Positions 35,148-44,504 of a stretch of DNA of 64,000 bases are shown here, piece by piece (the first letter of the stretch is position 1; every line of letters starts with the position of its first letter). The stretch comes from Flavobacterium sp. YJ01. Lineage in GTDB: Bacteria; Bacteroidota; Bacteroidia; Flavobacteriales; Flavobacteriaceae. The DNA lies in NCBI RefSeq assembly GCF_029320955.1, contig NZ_CP119757.1, positions 186,001 through 250,000 on the forward strand, in the 5' to 3' direction. The notes under the pieces are model-generated. The model did no database searches. It was not told the origin of the DNA and saw nothing but the letters and a program-made list of their open reading frames with translations. A program made the position numbers and the translations under genes.

Positions 35148-37382
35148 ATGAGCAAGGAAAAAAAACTGTGGATAGGTTTTGCACTTGTGATGAGTATCTC
35201 TTTTTCTGTCTTAGGATATTACGGATACGAGATCTATCAGGAAGCACCTCCTATTCCAACCGAAATAGTCGGGCCAAACAACAACGTAATCTTTACCGCT
35301 GAGGAAATTAAGGATGGGCAGAATGTATGGCAAAGTATGGGTGGACAGGAAGTTGGTACTATTTGGGGACATGGTGCTTATGTAGCGCCAGACTGGACTG
35401 CAGACTGGCTGCATAGAGAAGCCGTGTTTATTTTGGATAAATTATCCGAGAAGGAATATGCAAAAACTTTTGCAGAACTGACAGAAGAGCAGCAGGCCAC
35501 AATGAAAATCAGGCTACAAAATGATGTTCGCAAAAACACCTACGACAGTAGTACTGGCATCATAACCATTTCTCAAAACAGGATTGAAGCCATAGCCTAT
35601 TTGAGTAAGTATTATGAAGGGTTGTTTATGGATGATCCCAAATTTGAGACACTACGCCATAATTATGCGATTCCAAAAATGTCTATAAAAGATCCGGAAA
35701 GAATGCATAAAATGAACGCTTTTTTCTTTTGGGCAACCTGGGCAACTGTAACAGAAAGACCAAATCAGAAAATTTCATACACACACAACTGGCCATCTGA
35801 TGAATTAGTTGGAAATGTGGCTACCAAAGATCTTCTTGTATGGTCAGGAGTTAGTATCATACTGCTGTTATTTTGCATCGGTGTTCTAATTTTTTATCAT
35901 GTGCGATCAGGCGAAGATGAGCATTTCGAAATACCAGTTCAGGATCCACTATTAAAACAAGGAATGACACCTTCGATGTTTCGAATAAAAAAATATCTTT
36001 GGGTCGTAAGTCTTTTAATTGTATTGCAAGTTGTAATGGGGGTCATTACTGCACACTACGGCGTAGAAGGAAACGGATTCTTTGGTATTCCTCTGGATCA
36101 GATTCTGCCTTACGCAGTAACAAGAACCTGGCATACTCAACTGGCTATATTCTGGATAGCAACCGCTTGGCTTGCAACTGGATTATACATTGCACCGGCT
36201 GTTGCAGGGAAAGACCCAAAATTTCAAACATTTGGTGTTGATTTTTTATTCTATGCTTTAATTCTAATTGTATTAGGCTCAATGGCCGGACAATGGTTTG
36301 GGGTAATGCAGAAACTTAATTTGGTAGAAAACTTCTGGTTTGGTCATCAAGGTTACGAATATGTAGATTTAGGTCGATTCTGGCAAATATTCCTTCTTGT
36401 AGGATTGTTTCTTTGGCTGGCATTAATGGTTCGTCCTTTACTTCCGGTACTGAAGAAAAAAACAGGCGAAAGAAATCTTATCATAATGTTCCTAATCTCA
36501 TGTACCGCTATTGCTACTTTCTATGCAGCTGGCCTAATGTGGGGAAGACAGACCAATCTGGCAATTGCTGAATATTGGAGATGGTGGGTTGTGCATCTAT
36601 GGGTAGAAGGCTTTTTTGAAGTGTTTGCTACTGTAGTAATTGCTTTCTTATTTGTTCGTTTAGGTCTGTTAAAAACAAAAACAGCAACGCTGAATGTTAT
36701 TTTCTCTACTATCATTTTTATGTCTGGAGGAATTTTAGGAACATTTCATCATCTTTATTTCTCAGGAACGCCAACTGCTGTGATGGCTCTTGGGGCAACC
36801 TTTAGCGCTTTGGAGATTGTGCCTCTGGTTTTAATTGGGTATGAAGCCTACCATAACTACAAACTTTCAAAATCAACACAATGGATCAAGGATTATAAAT
36901 GGCCTATCTATTTTATGATTGCTGTTGCTTTCTGGAATTTCTTAGGAGCCGGAGTATTTGGTTTTATCATTAATCCGCCTATTGCTTTATATTACGTTCA
37001 GGGCTTAAACACAACGCCTTTGCATGGACATACTGCCTTATTTGGAGTCTATGGAATGCTCGGAATTGGTTTGATGCTATTTGTGCTCCGCAGTTTGTAC
37101 AGACATGAGATATGGAATGAAAAAGCAATGAAATTCATATTCTGGTCTACCAATATTGGATTGCTGGCTATGGCTTTATTGAGTCTTCTTCCTGTTGGAA
37201 TTTGGCAAGCTATAGAAAGTATCGAGCACGGAATGTGGTATGCACGTTCGGCCGAACTAATGCAGCAGCCAGCGATGGTAACCTTGAAATGGCTTAGGGC
37301 TATCGGCGATACTATTTTCGGATTTGGAGTATTGGCATTGTGCTGGTTTGTCTTTGACCTTACCCTTAGAAAAAAAAGTTAG
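35148..37382 (+). CDS. norZ: Quinol-dependent nitric oxide reductase (qNor type)
   Basis: The protein has 744 residues. An N-terminal helix and periplasmic domain (PNNNVIFTAEEIKDGQNVWQ, GGQEVGTIWGHGAYVAPDW) are fused to a NorB-like core with about twelve more helices. The core has the haem and non-haem iron histidines in TRTWHTQLAIFWIA, VVHLWVEGFFEV, FHHLYFSGTP and LHGHTALFGVYG. It has no haem c motif, so it takes electrons from quinol. It reduces 2 NO to N2O. A terminator follows. Confidence 0.96.
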   Translation: MSKEKKLWIGFALVMSISFSVLGYYGYEIYQEAPPIPTEIVGPNNNVIFTAEEIKDGQNVWQSMGGQEVGTIWGHGAYVAPDWTADWLHREAVFILDKLSEKEYAKTFAELTEEQQATMKIRLQNDVRKNTYDSSTGIITISQNRIEAIAYLSKYYEGLFMDDPKFETLRHNYAIPKMSIKDPERMHKMNAFFFWATWATVTERPNQKISYTHNWPSDELVGNVATKDLLVWSGVSIILLLFCIGVLIFYHVRSGEDEHFEIPVQDPLLKQGMTPSMFRIKKYLWVVSLLIVLQVVMGVITAHYGVEGNGFFGIPLDQILPYAVTRTWHTQLAIFWIATAWLATGLYIAPAVAGKDPKFQTFGVDFLFYALILIVLGSMAGQWFGVMQKLNLVENFWFGHQGYEYVDLGRFWQIFLLVGLFLWLALMVRPLLPVLKKKTGERNLIIMFLISCTAIATFYAAGLMWGRQTNLAIAEYWRWWVVHLWVEGFFEVFATVVIAFLFVRLGLLKTKTATLNVIFSTIIFMSGGILGTFHHLYFSGTPTAVMALGATFSALEIVPLVLIGYEAYHNYKLSKSTQWIKDYKWPIYFMIAVAFWNFLGAGVFGFIINPPIALYYVQGLNTTPLHGHTALFGVYGMLGIGLMLFVLRSLYRHEIWNEKAMKFIFWSTNIGLLAMALLSLLPVGIWQAIESIEHGMWYARSAELMQQPAMVTLKWLRAIGDTIFGFGVLALCWFVFDLTLRKKS

Positions 37383-37397
37383 TAAACTAAAATAGAA

Positions 37398-37430
37398 ACA
37401 TCTGGGAGAATATACTCCCAGATGTTCTTT
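37398..37430 (+). terminator. Rho-independent terminator after norZ
   Basis: ACATCTGGGAG (37398-37408) pairs with CTCCCAGATGT (37415-37425) around AATATA, followed by TCTTTC. An 11-bp perfect stem 15 bp after the norZ stop. Confidence 0.85.
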
Positions 37431-37679
37431 CAATCAAAGCCTTGAGCAACTTGTTTTGTACTTAAAATAAAAAATGATCTTTGGCGAACATTTAAGGAGT
37501 GATGTTCAAAAAAAACTCGGTATTATTAGTGCTTTAGATGTTTGAAAATTCAAAAAATACCGAACCTCTAAAAATGTTGCACATCAAGAATATGAATTCA
37601 TATTTTAAAGGTAGCTTGATATTGGTTGACATAAGTCATTATTTAATTTATTAAAACGGGCCCCTACTACCGTTTTCAT
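37431..37679. other. Gap downstream of norZ before the nadA relic
   Basis: A/T-rich with no frame of note. TGACATAAGTCA at 37627-37638 is a dyad resembling the FNR motif with two substituted positions, and no -7 element lies at the expected distance. Probably the decayed front of the lost nadA. Confidence 0.4.
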
Positions 37680-37767
37680 TGTGGCTACAGAAGTCGGAAT
37701 CGTGTGCGAGTCTTTAAAAGCAGTATTTTATAAAAAGCTGATTCCGACTCCTTTCCACAAAGACTGA
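37680..37767 (+). pseudogene. Relic of nadA upstream of nadB
   Basis: One frame reads [20 protein letters not shown] followed by LIPTPFHKD and a stop. The intact NadA in this window reads [19 protein letters not shown], then [10 protein letters not shown], so this is a decayed C-terminal piece of a nadA gene. After the stop the same frame continues with YVVNTSLLKQIQGKL, loosely like [10 protein letters not shown]. It ends about 100 bp before nadB, its usual operon partner. Confidence 0.8.
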
Positions 37768-37898
37768 TACGTAGTAAATACATCTTTATTAAAACAAATA
37801 CAGGGAAAACTTATTTATATTTTAAAAGATACATAATAAGTGAAGCTTAAAATGCTCAAATCCATAAAAAATGCATAAACTTTCTTAAACCAAATAAC

Positions 37899-39410
37899 AT
37901 GCCTAAAACTGATATTCTAATAGTAGGTTCTGGTATTTCAGGTCTATTTTTTGCCATTAAAACGGCAAGAAAACGCCCCGATTTATCTATTTGTATCATG
38001 ACAAAAGAAAAAGCTAACAACACCAATACGCAACTTGCGCAAGGAGGAATAGCTGTAGTCACCAATCAATTGAAGGATAGTTTTGAACAGCATATAAAAG
38101 ATACGCTGAAATCTGGCGCTGGACTTTGTGATGAAGAAATTGTTAAAATGGTTATTCAACAAGCTCCCGAAAGATTAGAAGAACTAATAGAACTTGGTGC
38201 CACATTTGATAAAAATCAGGAAGGCCAATGGGATTTAGGTCTAGAAGGTGGCCATTCACAACATCGAATTCTACATCATAAAGACAGTTCAGGATTAGAA
38301 ATTGAAAAAAAGCTCCTTTCAATTATCACTCAAACAGCAAATATTGAACTTTTAGAAAATCATCAGGTCATAGAATTAAATACTGAAACAAAACGCAATG
38401 AAGTGAATTGCACCGGTGCTTTCTTTTATCATAAGAACAATAACGCAATAAAATATATACGTACCAGAGCTATTGTACTTAGCACAGGCGGCTGCGGACA
38501 ACTCTTTGAAAACACAACCAATCCTGCGATTGCTACTGGTGACGGAATTGCAATGGCGGCTCGTGCAGGAGTCGAAATCGAAGATATGCAATATATGCAA
38601 TTTCACCCTACAGCATTAGCTTCCGGGAATAAAAATCCCCTATTCTTAATTTCAGAAGCTGTAAGAGGTTTTGGAGCCTATATTGTAAACGACGAACACA
38701 AAAGATTTCTTTTTAAATACGATTTAAGAGGTGAACTAGCTACCCGAGATATTGTTTCCCGTGCTATTAGTATCGAAATGCTCGAAACTCAAAAAAAACA
38801 TGTATATCTGGATTGTAGACATTTAGATCAAGCTGATTTTTTTAAACATTTTCCTTCTATTTCCGCCCATTGCAATGAAATAGGTTTATATCCGGAAAAA
38901 GATCTGGTTCCAATTGTTCCTGCGGCTCATTACCAATGTGGTGGTATTAAAGTAGACCGCAACGGTGTCACTACAATCAAAAATTTATATGCCATTGGTG
39001 AATGTGCCAGAACAGGATTACATGGGAAAAATCGATTGGCTTCTAATTCACTTCTTGAAGCTTTGGTTTTTGCTCATCAGGCATCCAACAACATTGATAA
39101 AACTATTGCAGCATTTATTTTTTCTTCAAAAATCCTTCTTCCCAAATTTCCAAATGCAAATATTAAAAATGACTACGGCCCATTCCTAATTTTAAAAGAA
39201 GAACTGCAGAAACTTATAACTTCTTTTTATGCCAGCAATGACCGCGATTCGCATTTGGCAATGCTAAAAATAAAAATGCTAAAAAACGAAGCAGAAAATC
39301 TTATAGATAGAAATGAAATTACAATTCCATTTATTGAGTTTTCCAATATGCTAACAACGGCCTTAATTATTATTAAACAATGCCAACCTGAAAAAACTCA
39401 TTCATGCTAA
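37899..39410 (+). CDS. nadB: L-aspartate oxidase
   Basis: The protein has 503 residues. ILIVGSGISGLFFA is the FAD-binding Rossmann start; GGIAVVTNQLKDSFEQHIKDT and STGGCGQLFENTTNP, then GLHGKNRLASNSLLEALVF, are NadB signatures. It oxidises aspartate to iminoaspartate, using fumarate instead of O2 under anoxia, for NadA. Its operon partner nadA now lies at 19917, and only a relic remains beside it. A second RIC gene follows. Confidence 0.95.
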   Translation: MPKTDILIVGSGISGLFFAIKTARKRPDLSICIMTKEKANNTNTQLAQGGIAVVTNQLKDSFEQHIKDTLKSGAGLCDEEIVKMVIQQAPERLEELIELGATFDKNQEGQWDLGLEGGHSQHRILHHKDSSGLEIEKKLLSIITQTANIELLENHQVIELNTETKRNEVNCTGAFFYHKNNNAIKYIRTRAIVLSTGGCGQLFENTTNPAIATGDGIAMAARAGVEIEDMQYMQFHPTALASGNKNPLFLISEAVRGFGAYIVNDEHKRFLFKYDLRGELATRDIVSRAISIEMLETQKKHVYLDCRHLDQADFFKHFPSISAHCNEIGLYPEKDLVPIVPAAHYQCGGIKVDRNGVTTIKNLYAIGECARTGLHGKNRLASNSLLEALVFAHQASNNIDKTIAAFIFSSKILLPKFPNANIKNDYGPFLILKEELQKLITSFYASNDRDSHLAMLKIKMLKNEAENLIDRNEITIPFIEFSNMLTTALIIIKQCQPEKTHSC

Positions 39411-39439
39411 TTAATAACCTTAAGTCTTTATAACTTCCT

Positions 39440-40171
39440 ATGAAAACAACAAACAAAACCACAATTGGCGAAATCGTAGCTTATGATTTTAGAGCGGCAG
39501 CAATTTTTTCAAAATATAACATTGATTTTTGTTGCAAAGGCCATCGTACCTTAAAAGAAGTGTGCAAAAAACGAGGCATTGCGGAGTCTCTTCTAATTGA
39601 CGAGCTTGATTGTGCAAAAAATAATTTGGCCAACCAATCTTTTGATTATAAATCATGGTCAGTGGATCTTTTGGCAGACTATATAGAAAAAACACATCAT
39701 AGATATGTAGCTGAAAAAACACCCGTCTTGCGTAAATCATTAAATGAATTATGTACTCTTCATGGTGAAGCAAATCCTGAACTCTTTGAAATTAATACTC
39801 TATTTACTGAATCTATTTTAGATCTCTCTGCCAATATGAGAAAAGAAGAGCAGATTCTTTTTCCTTTTATAAAAAAAATAAAAGAGGCGCACACAAAAGG
39901 ATTATTTTTAGAGATAGCACACTTTGGGACTCTTGAAAATCAAATAATTTTAAACAAAGAAGAACATGATACAGTAGGACAACGCTTTAAAAAAATTGCT
40001 GCATTAACTAGAAATTATACCGCTGCAGAAGATACCTGTAATACTTACAAAGTAATTTTGGCAATGCTTAAAGAATTTGAACGTGACCTGCACAAGCATA
40101 TTCATTTAGAGAATAATATTTTATTTCCAAAAGCCGTATCACTTGAAAAAAGCTTAGATAAAGTTCTTTAA
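39440..40171 (+). CDS. Second iron-sulfur repair di-iron protein (RIC/ScdA)
   Basis: The protein has 243 residues and matches the copy at 12727 over its length. The ScdA_N cysteines lie in KYNIDFCCKGHRTLKEVC; the di-iron histidines are in KTHHRYV, MRKEEQIL, KEEHDTVGQRF and HKHIHLENN. It lies 29 bp after nadB with no promoter dyad of its own, so it probably travels with nadB. Two copies in one window point to heavy NO exposure. Confidence 0.93.
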   Translation: MKTTNKTTIGEIVAYDFRAAAIFSKYNIDFCCKGHRTLKEVCKKRGIAESLLIDELDCAKNNLANQSFDYKSWSVDLLADYIEKTHHRYVAEKTPVLRKSLNELCTLHGEANPELFEINTLFTESILDLSANMRKEEQILFPFIKKIKEAHTKGLFLEIAHFGTLENQIILNKEEHDTVGQRFKKIAALTRNYTAAEDTCNTYKVILAMLKEFERDLHKHIHLENNILFPKAVSLEKSLDKVL

Positions 40172-40267
40172 ATTATTAATTTATCGCACAATCGTTGCAC
40201 ATGCTATTCTGAAAAATATTACCCTCTAAATCAATTACTAAAGCTGTAGGTTAAAATTCGCATCTCT

Positions 40268-40410
40268 CATATTAAAGATTAGATACGAATTCCATCAATC
40301 CCCAACGGGACATCCAAACCAAATTCATAAAGCCAATGAAAGACAGCCTCTACTTCCAGTAAGCCAATCTCTTCAAATCCTCCATAAAATGGTGCGTGAT
40401 TTGTCCTTTT
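40268..40410 (-). other. Degenerate fragment related to 63220-63340
   Basis: Read on the minus strand, one frame gives FEEIGLLEVEAVFHWLYEF then GLDVPLGIDGIRI and a stop. The start of the protein is missing. A more decayed relative with the same nucleotide framework lies near 63,230. I do not recognise the family. Confidence 0.5.
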
Positions 40411-40424
40411 GGGGTCACAAAGCC

Positions 40425-40462
40425 AAATGGCGCCAATTGAAGACAATTTGACGCCATTTTTT
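40425..40462. terminator. Terminator-like hairpin between the RIC and MFS genes
   Basis: AAATGGCG (40425-40432) pairs with CGCCATTT (40452-40459), with an inner stem of CAATTG against CAATTTG, and a T-run follows on the plus strand. It lies between convergent genes and could serve both. Confidence 0.65.
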
Positions 40463-40492
40463 ATTTGTTTGAAATGATTCGCTTTCTTGGCG

Positions 40493-41703
40493 TTAAAAAC
40501 CAGCCACTCTTTTTTCTCTTTTATGTTTCGCTTTCATAATTGCAAAAGCCCCGAGAACAATTAGAAGCATTGGAATTGCAGCTATGTTTACTCCTTTCCA
40601 TCCCCACCTGCTCAGAAGGTCTCCTGCTGAAAGACTCGAAATGCTCATGATAATGTAAACAAAAAAATCATGAAAAGCCTGGACTTTTTCTTTTTCATCT
40701 TCTCGATATACCTTTGACAATAAAGTTGAGCCGCCTACAAACATAAAGTTCCAGCCTATTCCAAGAAAGATAAGACCGGACACAAAATGAAGAAAATCAG
40801 TGCCTGTCAGAACCAGATATAAATGCAAAAACAGTATGCCTACACCAGACAGAATTATTCTGCCCGTGCCAAATTTCTCAATCAAAGTGCCGGTAAAAAA
40901 AAAGGCACATACATTCCAAGCACATGCCACTGTATCACAACAGACGAATCATCGCCGGAATAGCCGCAGTGGTGCATTGCCAAAGGTGTTGCGGTCATAA
41001 TCATTATCATCACGGAATATCCTACTGCCGAGGATAATAAAGCCAAAATGGTTTTATTCTGTCCCATAATTTCCCCCAGCGGTGTTGATTGCTTAAACTG
41101 AAAATCCTTCTGCTGCGCCGTTATACGTTTTTTCTCTTTTAGACCAAAAATAACCAGAAAAGAAATGATACTCAAAAAAGAGATGGATAAAAAGGAATAG
41201 GCAAATGAAACCGCGCCAATATTCTGGGTAGATCTGACTAAGGCCGGTCCCGCAATTGCGGCCACAACTCCGCCTCCGATCACAAATGATATTGCTTTTC
41301 CTTTGATCTTCTGAGGAACCGAATCGGCGGCGGCAAAACGATAATATTGTGTAAAAGCCTGGCAGACTCCTATAAGGGTGTTTCCTAAAACAAATAGAAC
41401 AAATGAGTTTTTTAAAATAGCGTAAAATGAAAGCATTCCCGCAAGCACGCCGATGATTGTCCCAATAAGAAATGCTTTTCTCTGGCCCATCTTTTTAATA
41501 ATAAGAGAAGCGAGAATCATCATAAGAACGGTTCCAACTGAAATCATAGCAATGGGCAGCGTAGCCAGACTTTTCTCTGGCGCAATCTCTAAACCGACAA
41601 GACCAGATAAAGCCATAACCAATATAGAGCCCGTCTGAAAAAGAGCTTGGGCAGATGAAAACAATAAAACTGTACTCCATCTTTTTTTTATTTTATTCCT
41701 CAT
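40493..41703 (-). pseudogene. MFS transporter disrupted by a homopolymer frameshift
   Basis: Two overlapping frames make a single 12-helix MFS protein. The first, from the ATG at 41703, holds helices 1-8 and ends ...QWHVLGMYVPFFLPAL. The second resumes as FFFTGTLIEKFGTGRII and covers helices 9-12 to 40493. Adding one T to the T9 run at 40895-40903 (A-run on the plus strand) restores the frame as MYVPFFFTGTL. It may be a pseudogene, a phase-variable gene or a sequencing error. The substrate cannot be inferred. Confidence 0.8.
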
Positions 41704-41827
41704 ACTTTTTTTTAAAATTAAATGACAGTTCCGCAAAAAGCGATTCCCCGCGATCATTGTTGTACCAGTTTTGCAGAGCAGCCTTTCCAGTTTCAAAACT
41801 GGCATTCTCAGCTTTCATCTTTTCCAT
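41693..41827 (-). CDS. Small partial gene upstream of the MFS gene
   Basis: A 44-residue frame, MEKMKAENASFETGKAALQN onward, ends EELSFNFKKKYEE-like after WYNNDRGESLFAE, and its stop overlaps the MFS ATG. It is helical and charged. The adjacent DNA is foreign to it (an alcohol dehydrogenase remnant in the other direction), so it is probably the tail of a longer gene that has been cut, or a small regulator. No family is recognised. Confidence 0.4.
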   Translation of the reverse strand: MEKMKAENASFETGKAALQNWYNNDRGESLFAELSFNFKKKYEE

Positions 41828-41829
41828 AG

Positions 41830-41993
41830 GTTGGGATATATCTGGCGAAATTGTAGAAAAAACGGTTGGTGCCGATGGTTTTGAAGTAGGCGAAGCGGTT
41901 TTTGCACTTTCACCAAATGCCCGTGGCTATGCCGAATATGTAGCGGTGAAAGTCGATTTTTTAGCTAAAAATATTAGGAGAAAGCAAAAATAA
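41830..41993 (+). pseudogene. Zinc-type alcohol dehydrogenase/quinone reductase fragment
   Basis: The frame reads WDISGEIVEKTVGADGFEVG, then EAVFALSPNARGYAEYVAVK and VDFLAKN, the N-terminal GroES-like part of MDR alcohol dehydrogenases. Both ends are missing and the frame runs into unrelated sequence. Confidence 0.75.
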
Positions 41994-42093
41994 GCAAAAC
42001 GGTTAAGACCGTTCATATACAGTGGTTTATAAAACGTGAGGCAAAATTTGGAAGTAGGTGTCCGACAAGTTTTGGACTTAAAATGACAAGGTT

Positions 42094-42327
42094 AGGTTAC
42101 TAAATCGTTCAGGCAAATCGGTTTCTTACACCAATGCCGCCCCAACAGAGTTTATCGAAAAACTAAAGCAGTTTGGCGTTCCCGAATTTGCCATTTTACT
42201 AACCGCCGGTTTTGCCGAAGATCAGAAAAACCACCAGTTTGAAGAGGTAACAAACGATCTGGAAAACCTTTTGGGAAGAAAACCTTTGGCATTGAAAGAA
42301 GCATTAAAAGAAATCTATGAGTTGTAA
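42094..42327 (+). pseudogene. C-terminal fragment of an NmrA/QorB-like SDR
   Basis: The frame reads LLNRSGKSVSYTNAAPTEFI and ends ENLLGRKPLALKEALKEIYEL with a stop. This matches the end of NAD(P)H:quinone oxidoreductase SDRs (TNDLxxLLGRKP). The Rossmann N-terminus is gone. It follows the alcohol dehydrogenase relic. Confidence 0.75.
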
Positions 42328-42359
42328 CAGCCCATACGACCTCATTAATGGTAAAATCT

Positions 42360-42399
42360 TACACCACCACACTCAGAATTTGCCGGGTGTGGTGGTGTA
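42360..42399. terminator. Stem-loop after the SDR remnant
   Basis: TACACCACCACAC (42360-42372) pairs with GTGTGGTGGTGTA (42387-42399) around a 14-nt loop; ATTTTAG follows. A 13-bp stem, probably the original terminator of the lost gene. Confidence 0.7.
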
Positions 42400-42500
42400 T
42401 TTTAGACTGTTTTTTTTGTTAGTTTTGCATATATAATTCATCTGACAGATTGATTAAGAATATCCAATATTTCTTCCCAGGTCAGATGCACATAAAAACG

Positions 42501-43016
42501 ATGCAAGATTTTGAGTACATAAAAATTGTTCCTGACAAACGGCTCTCCGGTTTTGTGGAGAGTTTCCTGCTATGCGCCAATCATACCGATGAAGATAAAG
42601 AAGTCATTATTTTTCCCGATGGAAGAGTGGACATTATGTTTAGCTGTACAGATCAGGAACCATTGGTAGCCGAATTATTTAATCTGGATAAAAAAGCAAG
42701 GCGGTATATTTTCAAAAAGCAAACAAAGCTTTTTATGGTATGTCTTACCTTGCTCGGTGCCGAATACCGGCTCGGATACAACGGGACAGATTTTGGAAAA
42801 GATGAGATTCGGCTTCCCGCAGGTTTTTGGGATATTTCTAAAGAAGACCTTACAAGCTTAGATAGCTTTGCAGAAAAGGTTTCGGAAAAACTTTTGGAAA
42901 TATTCCCGAAAAAGATGGATGAAAGAAAGCAACAGCTTTTTGAGCTTATCTATTCGTCAGGTGGTAAGGCGTTATCAAGTACCCTCCTTACAGCAAGAAA
43001 AAACTCAAATGGCTAA
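42501..43016 (+). pseudogene. AraC-family regulator truncated before its HTH
   Basis: The protein begins MQDFEYIKIVPDKRLSGFVE and continues with IIFPDGRVDIMFSC, a DUF6597-type N-terminal domain. The helical part KMDERKQQLFELIYSSGGK should lead into the DNA-binding domain but runs out of frame (ALSSTLLTARKNSNG, stop). The next frame holds only scraps. A related gene starts at 63599. Start uncertain (42486 is possible). Confidence 0.7.
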
Positions 43017-43089
43017 AATCGCTTTTGGAACGAATTTTTTAATGACACAACCAAAGAACACTCCGTAAAAAATCAATTTAATTTTGACG

Positions 43090-43950
43090 ATGGACATTAC
43101 AAACCTTCCCGAAGATCTATGGGAACATAACGAAACTCATACTTCGGATTTGCAAATTTTCAATTACGAAGTGTATAAGAACGGTTCTAGAAACAGGATT
43201 GGCCTGAATAAAAATGTATTCAGTTTCTTATTGGATGGTCAAAAAAACATTCACTTTTCTAATGATATCATTTCAATCAATGAAACACAATCGCTACTTA
43301 TCACATCTAATAATGTTTTGGTTACCGAACTGGTAGGTGTAAGCTCATACCGTTGTTTACTCTTCTTCTTTTCTCACAAAAACATCACCGATTTTTTATT
43401 GAAACATTCCCATTCTTTCAGTCAGAATGCCTCAGATAAAAAGATAACGGATATACCTTATTTCCTCTTAGAGAAAGACAATTTTATCATCCATTATATT
43501 CATTCGCTCCAACAGATTTTTGGTTTGCAACAATCTATCTCTCAAAAGATTTTGGAACTGAAATTTGAAGAAATAATGCTTTATCTGGCTGATAAATATG
43601 GGACGGTATTTTTAGATTACTTACATTATTTACTAATCAATGAAAGAGAATTATCATTTAAAATGGTAATTGAAAAGAACCTTTATACGAACTTGAATAT
43701 TGACGAAATAGCCTTTCTGTGCAATATGAGTGCCTCTACTTTTAAGAGAAAATTTATAAGTATATACCAGAAATCTCCAGGGAAATGGTTTCAGAAAAAA
43801 CGGCTTAACAAGGCCAAAGAATTGTTACATAATAACCAAGTCACACCTTCCGAAATTTTTATGGACTTTGGCTATGGCAGCTTGTCAAATTTTAGTGCAG
43901 CCTTTAAAAATGAATTTGGGTATAGCCCCAACCACATCCACTCTAATTGA
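43090..43950 (+). CDS. AraC-family transcriptional regulator
   Basis: From the ATG at 43090 it has 286 residues. The N-terminal domain is a cupin-like fold with no strong signature. The HTH pair begins near residue 195: LNIDEIAFLCNMSASTFKRK, PGKWFQKKRLNKAKELL and ITFMDFGYGSLSNFSAAFK-type sequence (SEIFMDFGYGSLSNF). It lies ahead of a small monooxygenase gene (102-bp gap), which it may control. Confidence 0.9.
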   Translation: MDITNLPEDLWEHNETHTSDLQIFNYEVYKNGSRNRIGLNKNVFSFLLDGQKNIHFSNDIISINETQSLLITSNNVLVTELVGVSSYRCLLFFFSHKNITDFLLKHSHSFSQNASDKKITDIPYFLLEKDNFIIHYIHSLQQIFGLQQSISQKILELKFEEIMLYLADKYGTVFLDYLHYLLINERELSFKMVIEKNLYTNLNIDEIAFLCNMSASTFKRKFISIYQKSPGKWFQKKRLNKAKELLHNNQVTPSEIFMDFGYGSLSNFSAAFKNEFGYSPNHIHSN

Positions 43951-44051
43951 CCTCTTTTCATAACTTATTGAACCAAACTAATAAACGAAGCAGCACTGGT
44001 TTTTTCTAATTTTGTCTGATTAAAGAATTGTTTAACTAAAAAATAAAAACA

Positions 44052-44345
44052 ATGAAAAAATTAGGATTGTTAGTTCGGTTGGAAGCAAAGGCCGGCCAAG
44101 AAAAAAACGTTGAAGATTTTATTACAGGAGCATTACCGCTTGCTCTTGAAGAAGCCGGTACCGTTACGTGGTATGCATTCCGTATTGATGCTTCTACCTT
44201 CGGTATTTACGATACTTTTTCAAACGAAGAAGGCAGAGAGGCACACCTTGGCGGTAAGATCGCAAAAGCATTAATGGAAAATGCACCAGACCTATTGGCA
44301 ACACCTCCGTCTATTGAAAAATTGGACATTTTAGCTGCCAAATAG
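44052..44345 (+). CDS. Antibiotic-biosynthesis-monooxygenase-fold protein (YgiN-like)
   Basis: The protein has 97 residues and a dimeric alpha-beta barrel fold: LLVRLEAKAGQEKNVEDFI at the start, TVTWYAFRIDASTFGIYDTF with the ABM aromatic motif, and REAHLGGKIAKALMEN. Family members include quinol monooxygenases and haem-degrading enzymes. It has no cofactor motif. A terminator-like hairpin follows. Confidence 0.88.
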   Translation: MKKLGLLVRLEAKAGQEKNVEDFITGALPLALEEAGTVTWYAFRIDASTFGIYDTFSNEEGREAHLGGKIAKALMENAPDLLATPPSIEKLDILAAK

Positions 44346-44366
44346 CCTAAGATAATACCATTATAT

Positions 44367-44409
44367 TTAAGGGAGGATTTTTCAAAAACTCAGCAAAATT
44401 CTCCCTTAA
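44367..44409 (+). terminator. Terminator after the ABM gene
   Basis: TTAAGGGAG (44367-44375) pairs with CTCCCTTAA (44401-44409) with further A-T pairing inside (GATTTTTC and the A-rich side). A short T-tract follows. Confidence 0.65.
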
Positions 44410-44504
44410 TTGTTCAAAAAAATATCTTCTCTTCCTCATTTTTTAGATATTTAAAAAATCAACCCAAAAAAGCTTACGTCCTTTGCATTATCAAATTTAA
44501 AGAG

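Noticed and set aside
37627..37638. TGACATAAGTCA dyad resembling the FNR box
   Set aside because: Two conserved positions differ and no -7 element lies 33 bp on either side; the area is a decayed gene remnant.
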